Origin: Mycolicibacterium moriokaense
GTDB taxonomy: Bacteria > Actinomycetota > Actinomycetes > Mycobacteriales > Mycobacteriaceae
Length of the DNA stretch: 64,000 bases
Direction: 5' to 3'
NCBI RefSeq assembly: GCF_003347205.1
Contig: NZ_QQBJ01000006.1
Location: 186,001 to 250,000, forward strand
The notes under the pieces were generated by a model. It made no database searches and was not told where the DNA came from. It was given only the letters and a program-made list of their open reading frames with translations. Numbering within the stretch: position 1 is the stretch's first letter; every line of letters starts with the position of its first letter. The position numbers and the translations under genes were made by a program. Shown here one piece after another: positions 45,063-52,062 of this stretch.

Positions 45063-46096
45063 GTGTGCTCGCCGGCCCGCGGCGCAGGCCGGTACTCGGG
45101 TTCATAGCCCGAGACGTGGATCGGGCTGCCCACCAAGCGGAAATCGCCTGCCTGCACGACGACTTCCGGCGTCGCCTCGAGCGCGTCGGGCAGTGAGCGC
45201 ACCGCCGCGGCGGGGATTCCGAGCGGACGCAGTCGCGCCTCCCAGCTCTTCGCGCTGTCGGTGGCAAGCGCGGCGGTGACGACGGCCAGCACCTCGTCGC
45301 GCTTCGCCGCCCGCTCCGCCATCGTCGGGAAGCCCGAGATGCCCGCCTCGGCCGAGAACGCCTTCCAGAACGCATCGTGGGTGATGAACAATGCCAGATA
45401 ACCGTCGGCCGTCGGAAAAAGCTGCGCGGGAACGTAATACGAGTGCGCGCCGTTGGGATGTCGCTGTGGTTCGACGCCGTCGTTCAGATACGCCGAGGCG
45501 CGGTAGTTCAACTGCGACAGCACCACGTCGCGCAGCGACACCTCGACCTGTCCGCCCCGGCCTGACACGATCTGGGCCAGCAGACCGAGCGCTGCGGTCA
45601 ACCCGGTGGAGTTGTCGGCCGCCGAATAGCCGGGCAGCGTCGGCGGGCCGTCGGGATCGCCCGTCATCGCGGCCACCCCGGTGCCCGCCTGGATGACGTA
45701 GTCGAACGCCGGATCGTCGCCGCCGTCCATCCCGAACCCGGTCAGGGCGACGCAGACGATCTTGTCGTTGTATTGCCGCAGCGCCTCGTAGGTGAGCCCC
45801 AGCCGGCGAATCGCCGACGGCTTCATGTTGACAAGCAGCGCATGGGATTTCGCGACGAGCCCGCCGAGCTGTTTGCGGCCGGCGTCGGATCTCAGGTCGA
45901 TGCAGACGCTCTGCTTGTTGCGGTTGAGGCTGGCGAAGTAGCTGTCGCTGACCTGCCGGGAGATCTCGCCGTCGGGCGGCTCGATCTTGATGACCTCTGC
46001 GCCGAGGTCGGCGAGCAGCATGGTGGCGTAGGGGCCGGCGAGCATCACGCCGACTTCCAGGATGCGGATGCCTGCCAGCGGTCCAGCGGCGGTCAC
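45017..46096 (-). CDS. CaiB/BaiF (class III) CoA-transferase
   Basis: A single-domain family III transferase of about 359 residues: GIRILEVGVMLAGPYATMLL, LGAEVIKIEPPDGEISR, SYFASLNRNKQSVCIDLRS and GFGMDGGDDPAFDYV. I prefer GTG 46096 (GGAAG upstream); TTG 46123 would extend it to 368 residues. It is the last gene of the operon of mutase large subunit, mutase small subunit, LLM and CaiB. It may swap CoA between a pathway acid and succinate or acetate. Confidence 0.86.
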   Translation of the reverse strand: MTAAGPLAGIRILEVGVMLAGPYATMLLADLGAEVIKIEPPDGEISRQVSDSYFASLNRNKQSVCIDLRSDAGRKQLGGLVAKSHALLVNMKPSAIRRLGLTYEALRQYNDKIVCVALTGFGMDGGDDPAFDYVIQAGTGVAAMTGDPDGPPTLPGYSAADNSTGLTAALGLLAQIVSGRGGQVEVSLRDVVLSQLNYRASAYLNDGVEPQRHPNGAHSYYVPAQLFPTADGYLALFITHDAFWKAFSAEAGISGFPTMAERAAKRDEVLAVVTAALATDSAKSWEARLRPLGIPAAAVRSLPDALEATPEVVVQAGDFRLVGSPIHVSGYEPEYRPAPRAGEHTQSYSTVTDGVSGTP

Positions 46097-46127
46097 CGCG
46101 GTGCTTCCGTGCGGTTCGCGCAAGCGC

Positions 46128-47084
46128 TCATCGCAGGCGCTTCGCGAGCTCGGCGATCACCTCGCGCGTGCGGTATTTGGATGCGATGAGTTCGTCGCGG
46201 TTGTCGCCGATCGGAAGCAAGCGGACAGACAGATCGGTGACACCCGCATCCGCGAACTGCTTGAACCGCGCCAGGATCGCTTCCTCGTCGCCGGCGGCGC
46301 ACAGATCGCCGACGTCACGGGCGTCGCCGCGGTCCAGCAGCCGCTGATAGTTCGGCGACGTCTCCGCCTCTGCGAGAATGCGATTGGCGCGCTCCTTGGC
46401 CGCGTCTATCTCCGCGTTGGCGCACAAGCACACAGGGATGCCCGCGACGATGCGCGGCGCGGGCCTGCCCGCCTCGGCGGCGGCCTTGTTGATCTTCGGC
46501 GCGATGTGGTCGCCGATGGCCTTCTCGTCGGCCATCCACAGCACGGTGCCGTCGGCGTGCTCGCCGGCGATCTGCAACATCACCGGCCCCAGCGCGGCGA
46601 CCAGCACCGGCAACGGCGACTCGGCGCCGAGCACGGTGGGGTTGTGCACGGTGAACGAGGTGTTCTCGACGTCCACCGGGCCCGGACCCGCGATCGCGGT
46701 GTTGAGCACCTCGAGATAGTCGCGGGTGTAGGCGGCCGGCTTCTCGTAGGGGATGCCGAGCATGTCGCGGACGATCCAGTGGTGCGACGGCCCGACCCCC
46801 AGCGCCAACCGGCCCGACGCCATGGCGTGAACCGAAAGCGCTTGGCGGGCAAGGGCGATGGGATGCTGTGCCTGCAGTGGCACCACCGCGGTGCCGAGTT
46901 CGATCCGCGAGGTGTGCGCGGCCATCAGCGCCACCATGGTCAGCGCGTCGAAGTCGTCGGGCACCTGCGGCATCCACGCGGTGTCCAGGCCTGCGGCCTC
47001 GGCCCACTCGATGTCGGACACCAGCTTTTTGACCTTGCGCGCCATGTCGCCGCGCTCGGCCCCGATCATCACACCCAGTCTCAT
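46128..47084 (-). CDS. LLM class F420-dependent oxidoreductase
   Basis: A 318-residue luciferase-like TIM-barrel protein of the mycobacterial F420 type: MRLGVMIGAERGDM, IELGTAVVPLQAQHPIALARQA, GRLALGVGPSHHWIV. It probably transfers hydride to or from a ketone or enone with coenzyme F420. Its ATG lies inside one copy of a 15-base direct repeat created when the palindromic element at 47085-47185 inserted. Before that event the start codon would have overlapped the stop of the upstream B12-subunit gene. Confidence 0.87.
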   Translation of the reverse strand: MRLGVMIGAERGDMARKVKKLVSDIEWAEAAGLDTAWMPQVPDDFDALTMVALMAAHTSRIELGTAVVPLQAQHPIALARQALSVHAMASGRLALGVGPSHHWIVRDMLGIPYEKPAAYTRDYLEVLNTAIAGPGPVDVENTSFTVHNPTVLGAESPLPVLVAALGPVMLQIAGEHADGTVLWMADEKAIGDHIAPKINKAAAEAGRPAPRIVAGIPVCLCANAEIDAAKERANRILAEAETSPNYQRLLDRGDARDVGDLCAAGDEEAILARFKQFADAGVTDLSVRLLPIGDNRDELIASKYRTREVIAELAKRLR

Positions 47085-47200
47085 TTGTGCTGCCCCCTCG
47101 AAGTACGACGCGCCGAGCGTGCATCCACGGCGGAAAATCGGCCAAAATCTCGCCATGACTGCACGTTCGGCGACTCAAGACCCGCCACACCCAGTCTCAT
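47070..47200. mobile_element. short palindromic element insertion with 15-bp target duplication, copy 3
   Basis: The segment 47085-47185 is flanked by perfect 15-base direct repeats CACACCCAGTCTCAT (47070-47084 and 47186-47200). Its core 47111-47172 has inverted arms CGCCGAGCGTGCA / TGCACGTTCGGCG with one mismatch. No open frame is present, so it would be a non-autonomous MITE-like element. The duplicated target contains ATGA on the minus strand, which is both the stop of the B12-subunit gene and the start of the LLM gene. Confidence 0.75.
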
Positions 47201-47601
47201 ACCGACTCCCCCGCCTTCTCGGTCAGCGCGCGCACGTCGCGAACCAGCACATCCAGCGGCGTGCCCGTCGGAAAGACCGCCGCCGCACCGGCGGACAACA
47301 GCTTGGCCACATCGGCCTCGGGAATGGTGCCGCCGACCACGACGGCGATGTCGCCTGCATCGGCCGCACGCAGCGCTTCGACGGTGCGCGTGGTCAGCGC
47401 CACGTGCGCACCCGAAAGGATGCTCAACCCGACCAGCGCAACATCTTCTTGCAGCGCGATCGACACGATGTCCTCGATGCGCTGACGGATGCCGGTGTAG
47501 ATGACCTCGAACCCGGCGTCGCGCAGCGTCCTCGCCACGATCTTCGCGCCCCGATCATGGCCGTCCAGACCAGGCTTGGCGACAAGTACCCGAGTGGCCA
47601 C
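47197..47601 (-). CDS. acyl-CoA mutase small subunit, cobalamin-binding domain
   Basis: A 134-residue stand-alone B12-binding domain. The base-off/His-on motif DxHxxG is DGHDRG with His15 as the cobalt ligand; GLSILSGAH and VVVGGTIP complete the family signature. It works with the large subunit encoded immediately upstream (the GTG start shares one base with its TAG stop), as in isobutyryl-CoA and 2-hydroxyisobutyryl-CoA mutases. The 3' end coincides with the target duplication of the palindromic element. Confidence 0.93.
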   Translation of the reverse strand: MATRVLVAKPGLDGHDRGAKIVARTLRDAGFEVIYTGIRQRIEDIVSIALQEDVALVGLSILSGAHVALTTRTVEALRAADAGDIAVVVGGTIPEADVAKLLSAGAAAVFPTGTPLDVLVRDVRALTEKAGESV

Positions 47602-49178
47602 TAGAACACCACCGGCTGCTGGAATTCGCCCCAGACCGCTTTCAGCGCGTTCACCATCTCCCCCACTGTGCAGTAGTTGTTGGCGCAATCGATCAGGCGA
47701 TGCATCAGGTTGTCGTCGCCCTCGGCCGCGCGGGACAGCGCGGCGAGGCTGGCCGCGACGGCCGCGGAATCGCGGTCGGCCTTCACCTTCGACAGCCGCT
47801 TGAGTTGGGTGTCGCGCCCTTCGGCGTCGAGTTCGTACATCGCCACATCGGGGGTCGATTCGTCCGTGACGAACTTGTTGACACCGACGACCGGTCGGGC
47901 CCCCGACTCGACCTCCTGGTGGATCTTGAACGCCTCGTCGGCGATCAACCCCTGCAGATAGCCGTCCTCGATCGCGCGTACCATGCCGCCGTGATTCTCG
48001 AGATCGGACATGATCTCGATGATCTTCTCCTCGGTGGCATCAGTGAGCGCCTCGACGAAGTACGAACCACCGAGGGGGTCGGCGACGGCCGCAACCCCGG
48101 TCTCGTAGGCGAGGATCTGCTGGGTGCGCAGCGCCAGCGTCGCGGACTCCTCGGTGGGCAACGCGAACGGCTCGTCCCACGCGGCGGTGAACATCGACTG
48201 CACGCCGCCGAGCACCGAGGCCATCGCCTCATAGGCGACCCGAACGATGTTGTTCTGCGCCTGCGGGCCGTACAGCGAGGCGCCGCCGGACACGCAGCCG
48301 AACCGGAACATCGACGCCTTGTCGTTGGTGGCGCCGTAGCGCTCGCGCACGATGGTGGCCCAGCGCCGCCTGCCCGCGCGGTACTTGGCGATCTCCTCGA
48401 AGAAGTCGCCGTGGGTGTAGAAGAAGAACGAGATCTGCGGCGCGAACTTGTCGATGGTCATCCGGCCGCGCTCGACGACGGTGTCGCAGTAGGTCACCCC
48501 GTCGGCCAGGGTGAACGCCATCTCCTGCACGGCGTTGGCACCCGCGTCGCGGAAGTGTGCGCCTGCCACCGAGATCGCGTTGAACCTGGGCACCTCGGCG
48601 GCGCAGAACTCGATGGTGTCGGCGATCAGCCGCAGCGACGGTTCGGGCGGCCAGATCCACGTCCCTCGCGACGCGTACTCCTTGAGGATGTCGTTTTGGA
48701 TGGTGCCGGTCAGCTTCTCGCGGGGCACGCCTTTCTTCTCGGCCGCGGCGACGTAGAACGCCAGCAGGATGGCCGCCGTGCCGTTGATCGTGAAGCTGGT
48801 GCTGATCTTGTCCAGCGGGATGCCGTCGAACAGGATCTCGGCGTCCGCGAGCGTGTCGACGGCGACGCCGACCCGGCCGACTTCCTCGCTGACCTCGGGA
48901 TCGTCGGAGTCGTAGCCGCACTGCGTCGGCAGGTCGAGTGCGACCGACAGGCCCGTTCCCCCCTGGTCGAGTAGATACCGGTACCGGCGATTGGACTCCT
49001 CGGCCGTCCCGAAGCCCGAATACTGCCGAAACGTCCACAGCTTGCCGCGGTACCCGCTCGCGAAGTTGCCGCGGGTGAACGGATAGGTACCCGGCGCGGG
49101 CGGCTCACCGGCCCGGTCGTCGGGTCCGTACACCGGCTCCAGCGGGATACCGGAAGGGGTCTGAACAGGGTCGCTCAT
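47601..49178 (-). CDS. B12-dependent acyl-CoA mutase large subunit (methylmalonyl-CoA mutase family)
   Basis: A 525-residue mutase TIM barrel without its own B12 domain. Compared with known members, it keeps the carboxylate-binding pair of methylmalonyl/ethylmalonyl-CoA mutases: Tyr53 (RQYSGFG, the Tyr89 position) and Arg171 (ASRGTW, the Arg207 position). The catalytic His208 is preceded by Ala207 where methylmalonyl-CoA mutase has Tyr, and TQCG replaces THRG. Isobutyryl- or hydroxyisobutyryl-type specificity is therefore unlikely, and an enlarged carboxylated substrate is possible. I place the start at ATG 49178. The MeaB-like GTPase at 30 kb is the probable chaperone. Confidence 0.9.
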   Translation of the reverse strand: MSDPVQTPSGIPLEPVYGPDDRAGEPPAPGTYPFTRGNFASGYRGKLWTFRQYSGFGTAEESNRRYRYLLDQGGTGLSVALDLPTQCGYDSDDPEVSEEVGRVGVAVDTLADAEILFDGIPLDKISTSFTINGTAAILLAFYVAAAEKKGVPREKLTGTIQNDILKEYASRGTWIWPPEPSLRLIADTIEFCAAEVPRFNAISVAGAHFRDAGANAVQEMAFTLADGVTYCDTVVERGRMTIDKFAPQISFFFYTHGDFFEEIAKYRAGRRRWATIVRERYGATNDKASMFRFGCVSGGASLYGPQAQNNIVRVAYEAMASVLGGVQSMFTAAWDEPFALPTEESATLALRTQQILAYETGVAAVADPLGGSYFVEALTDATEEKIIEIMSDLENHGGMVRAIEDGYLQGLIADEAFKIHQEVESGARPVVGVNKFVTDESTPDVAMYELDAEGRDTQLKRLSKVKADRDSAAVAASLAALSRAAEGDDNLMHRLIDCANNYCTVGEMVNALKAVWGEFQQPVVF

Positions 49179-49191
49179 CAATGGATAACGT

Positions 49192-49219
49192 ACTTGCAAA
49201 AAATGAGAATGCCAATACC
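49192..49219. promoter_or_regulatory. operator site E of the GAGAAT regulon
   Basis: ACTTGC, 7 bases, GAGAATGCCAATACC. It lies 14 bases upstream of the mutase start. It is nearly identical to site F, 109 bases away, and has the fixed N7 and N3 spacings of the family. Confidence 0.62.
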
Positions 49220-49300
49220 GCATCCCGGAAACGCGCACTGGAGCAGGCATGCGGAGAGGGTCCGACACCGAGTGAAGACCCGGTACACAGTGATTATGGC

Positions 49301-49328
49301 ACTTGCGTAAAATGAGAATGCCAATACC
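49301..49328. promoter_or_regulatory. operator site F of the GAGAAT regulon
   Basis: ACTTGC, GTAAAAT, GAGAATGCCAATACC, 36 bases before the SDR start at 49365. It matches site E in same-direction orientation with only two mismatches. The paired copies may give each divergent operon its own operator. Confidence 0.62.
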
Positions 49329-49364
49329 GATTTGTTAGGATTGGTGACCCTGTCGAGGAGGCTC

Positions 49365-50222
49365 ATGTCCAGCCAGTCGCTCGCCGATCGCACCCTTGTC
49401 GTCTCCGGCGCCAGCCGCGGTATCGGATTGGCGATCGCCGTCGCCGCGGCCCAGCGCGGCGCAAACGTCGTGCTGCTGGCCAAGACGGCCGAACCGCACC
49501 CCAAACTTCCCGGCACCGTGCACACCGCCGTCGCCGACATCGAAGCCGCAGGCGGCAAGGGCGTGGCCGTCGTCGGCGACGTCCGCAAAGAAGAGGACGT
49601 GCAGCGCGCCGTCGACGCCGCGGTGGAGCACTTCGGCGGCGTCGACATCTGCGTCAACAACGCCAGCGCCATCGCCACCGAACCGACCGAGCAGCTTGCT
49701 GCAAAGAAGTTCGACCTGATGATGGACATCAACGTCCGGGGCACGTTCCTGCTGACCAAGGCGTGTCTGCCGCATCTGAGGAAGTCGGCGGCGGGAACGC
49801 GTGGGGCACAACCGGGTGGAGCTCACGTCGTCACGCTGGCGCCGCCGATGAACATGAACCCGCACTGGCTCGGCGCGCACCCGACATACACGCTGTCGAA
49901 GTACGGCATGACGCTGCTGTCGTTGGGTTGGGCCGCCGAATACGCCGAGGCGGGCATCGGCTTCTCCTGCCTGTGGCCGGAGACCTACATCGCCACGGCG
50001 GCGGTGGCCAACTCGCCCGACTTCGAGACCATGCTCGCCCGCTCGCGCGACCCGAAGATCATGGGCGACGCGGCGGTCGAGATCTTCACCCGGCCGTCGG
50101 CCGAGGTGAACGGCAAGTGCTACATCGACTCGGAGATCCTGCGTCAGTCCGGTGTCACCGACCTGTCCGGCTACGGGGGCGGCGACGACCCCATCCTTGA
50201 TATCTTCGTCGACAAATCATGA
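49365..50222 (+). CDS. SDR family oxidoreductase (HSDL2-like)
   Basis: A 285-residue SDR: SGASRGIGLAIAVAAAQRG, a Lys-rich AKTAEPHPKLPGT insert, NNASA, a long loop and YTLSKYG as the active site. The insert and the LWPETYIATAAV end are typical of the HSDL2/SCP-x-associated SDR group, which is linked to peroxisomal-type lipid metabolism. ATG 49365 follows GAGGAGG. It is the first gene of an operon of SDR, acyl-CoA synthetase and a small protein, with ATGA coupling at each junction. Confidence 0.88.
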   Translation: MSSQSLADRTLVVSGASRGIGLAIAVAAAQRGANVVLLAKTAEPHPKLPGTVHTAVADIEAAGGKGVAVVGDVRKEEDVQRAVDAAVEHFGGVDICVNNASAIATEPTEQLAAKKFDLMMDINVRGTFLLTKACLPHLRKSAAGTRGAQPGGAHVVTLAPPMNMNPHWLGAHPTYTLSKYGMTLLSLGWAAEYAEAGIGFSCLWPETYIATAAVANSPDFETMLARSRDPKIMGDAAVEIFTRPSAEVNGKCYIDSEILRQSGVTDLSGYGGGDDPILDIFVDKS

Positions 50223-51745
50223 GCATCTCATTGCTGCTCGAGATGGCTACCTCGAGCGACCCCGACCGGACGGCCGTGGTCTCCGGTGACACCCGGTTGA
50301 CCACCGATGAACTCAGCGTGCTCGCCGACGGCGGGGCCGGTGTCATCGCGGCGTCGGGCGCGCAGCACGTCGCCTACGTGGGCACCGGCGGGGCGATGTT
50401 GCCGCTGCTGCTGTTCTCGTCGGCTCGGGCGGCCGTCCCCGTCACGCCGCTGAACTACCGGCTGAGCGCCGACGGACTGCGCGAGCTGATCGACCGGCTG
50501 CCCACCCCGCTGGTGATCGCCGACGCCGAGTACGTCGACGTCGTCGCGGGCGCCGGCAAACAGGTGATTTCGTCGGACGAGTTCCTCGCCGCCGCGCGCA
50601 CCGCCGAACCGGCCGCCGAGTTCGCCGATCCCGACAGCGTCGCCGTGGTGCTGTTCACCTCGGGCACCACCTCGCGACCCAAGGCTGTCGAGCTCACGCA
50701 CAACAACCTGACCAGCTACATCACCGGCACGGTGGAGTTCGGGGCCGCGGCGCCGGAGGACGCTGCCCTGATCTGCGTGCCGCCGTATCACATCGCGGGC
50801 GTCAGCGCCGCGCTGTCCAACCTGTATGCGGGCCGAAAGATGGTGTACCTGACCAGCTTCGACGCAAGCGAGTGGGTGCGCCTGGTCAGCGACGAAGGTG
50901 TCACATCGGCAACCGTGGTGCCCACCATGCTCGACCGCATCGTCGCGGTGCTCGAAGCAGACCCGGCCGCACGCGGACGCGAGGAGCACGACAAGCTGTT
51001 GCCGACGCTGCGCTCACTGGCCTACGGCGGGTCGAAGGTGGCACTTCCCTTGGTGCGCAAGGCGTTGTCGCTGCTGCCCGACGTCGGCTTCGTCAACGCC
51101 TACGGGCTGACCGAGACCAGTTCGACCATCGCGGTGCTGACGCCCGACGACCACCGCGTGGCCCTGGCCGCCTCCGACGCCGCGGTCGCGCGCAGGCTCG
51201 GATCAGTCGGCCAGCCCGTTCCCACCGTCGAGGTGCAGATCCGCGCCGAGGACGGAACCGTCCTGGGCGCAGGCGAACCCGGCGAATTGTTCGTTCGCGG
51301 AGAGCAAGTCTCGGGCAAGTACACCGGCATCGGGTCGGTGCTCGACGAACAGGGCTGGTTCCCCACCAAGGACGTCGCCTACCTCGACCAGGACGGCTAC
51401 CTCTTCATCGGCGGCCGTTCCGACGACACCATCATTCGCGGCGGCGAGAACATCGCGCCTGCCGAGATCGAGGACGTGCTCGTCGAACACCCCCACGTAC
51501 ACGACTGCGCCGTCGTCGGCGCCGAGGATGACCAGTGGGGCCAGATCATCGTGGCCGTCGTCGTGCCCGCGTCCGGCGCGTCACCTGACGTCGACGACCT
51601 GCGCGCCTTTGTGCGCGGTCAACTGCGCGGCTCTCGCACCCCGGACAAGGTGGTGTTCCGCGCTGAACTGCCCACCAACGCGACCGGCAAGGTGCTGCGC
51701 CGCGAACTCGTCAGCGAGTTGAACGCCAGTAAGGAGCCAGCATGA
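50219..51745 (+). CDS. acyl-CoA synthetase (AMP-forming)
   Basis: A 508-residue ANL ligase with P-loop FTSGTTSRPKAVELTH, NAYGLTETSSTIAV, GWFPTKDVAYLDQDGYLFIGG, RGGENIAPAEIEDVL and the C-terminal NATGKVLRREL lysine. In the A8 hinge the usual T-G-D is T-K-D, which is worth noting because the Asp is retained. The domain layout resembles FadD-type enzymes active on cyclic or branched acids. It is coupled to the SDR before it and to the 103-residue protein after it. Confidence 0.9.
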   Translation: MSISLLLEMATSSDPDRTAVVSGDTRLTTDELSVLADGGAGVIAASGAQHVAYVGTGGAMLPLLLFSSARAAVPVTPLNYRLSADGLRELIDRLPTPLVIADAEYVDVVAGAGKQVISSDEFLAAARTAEPAAEFADPDSVAVVLFTSGTTSRPKAVELTHNNLTSYITGTVEFGAAAPEDAALICVPPYHIAGVSAALSNLYAGRKMVYLTSFDASEWVRLVSDEGVTSATVVPTMLDRIVAVLEADPAARGREEHDKLLPTLRSLAYGGSKVALPLVRKALSLLPDVGFVNAYGLTETSSTIAVLTPDDHRVALAASDAAVARRLGSVGQPVPTVEVQIRAEDGTVLGAGEPGELFVRGEQVSGKYTGIGSVLDEQGWFPTKDVAYLDQDGYLFIGGRSDDTIIRGGENIAPAEIEDVLVEHPHVHDCAVVGAEDDQWGQIIVAVVVPASGASPDVDDLRAFVRGQLRGSRTPDKVVFRAELPTNATGKVLRRELVSELNASKEPA

Positions 51746-52053
51746 TCAAGAACGGCACCCGCCTGCAGAGCCAGGTGTGCGACACCCAGGTGATCGTCGT
51801 GCGGTCCGCCGACAGCCTCGACGACCTGCGCGCAGGCGGCGCGCCGATGGTGCCGATCGGCACCGAGAATCCCGACACATCGTCCGATCTGACGCTCGAC
51901 GAATCGTTGGCTGACGGAAACCTGATGGGCAAGCGCTACGTCGACGAGTCCGGCGCCGAGGTGCTGGTGACGAAGGCGGGCAAGGGCACGCTGTCGGTCG
52001 GCTCGACGCCGCTGACCATCAAGGAAGCCAAGCCGCTCCCGGCCAGCGACTGA
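51742..52053 (+). CDS. small conserved-type protein of unknown function
   Basis: A 103-residue soluble acidic protein. It begins GTRLQSQVCDTQVIVVRS, contains LMGKRYVDESGAEVLVTKAGKGTLSV and has no signal or membrane segment. The repeated beta-hairpin appearance (CDTQVIVVRS and GAEVLVTKAG) suggests a small beta-rich fold. I do not recognise a catalytic motif. It is translationally coupled to the acyl-CoA synthetase (ATGA), which suggests an accessory or acyl-carrier-like helper role. Confidence 0.75.
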   Translation: MIKNGTRLQSQVCDTQVIVVRSADSLDDLRAGGAPMVPIGTENPDTSSDLTLDESLADGNLMGKRYVDESGAEVLVTKAGKGTLSVGSTPLTIKEAKPLPASD

Positions 52054-52062
52054 ATAGACGTT

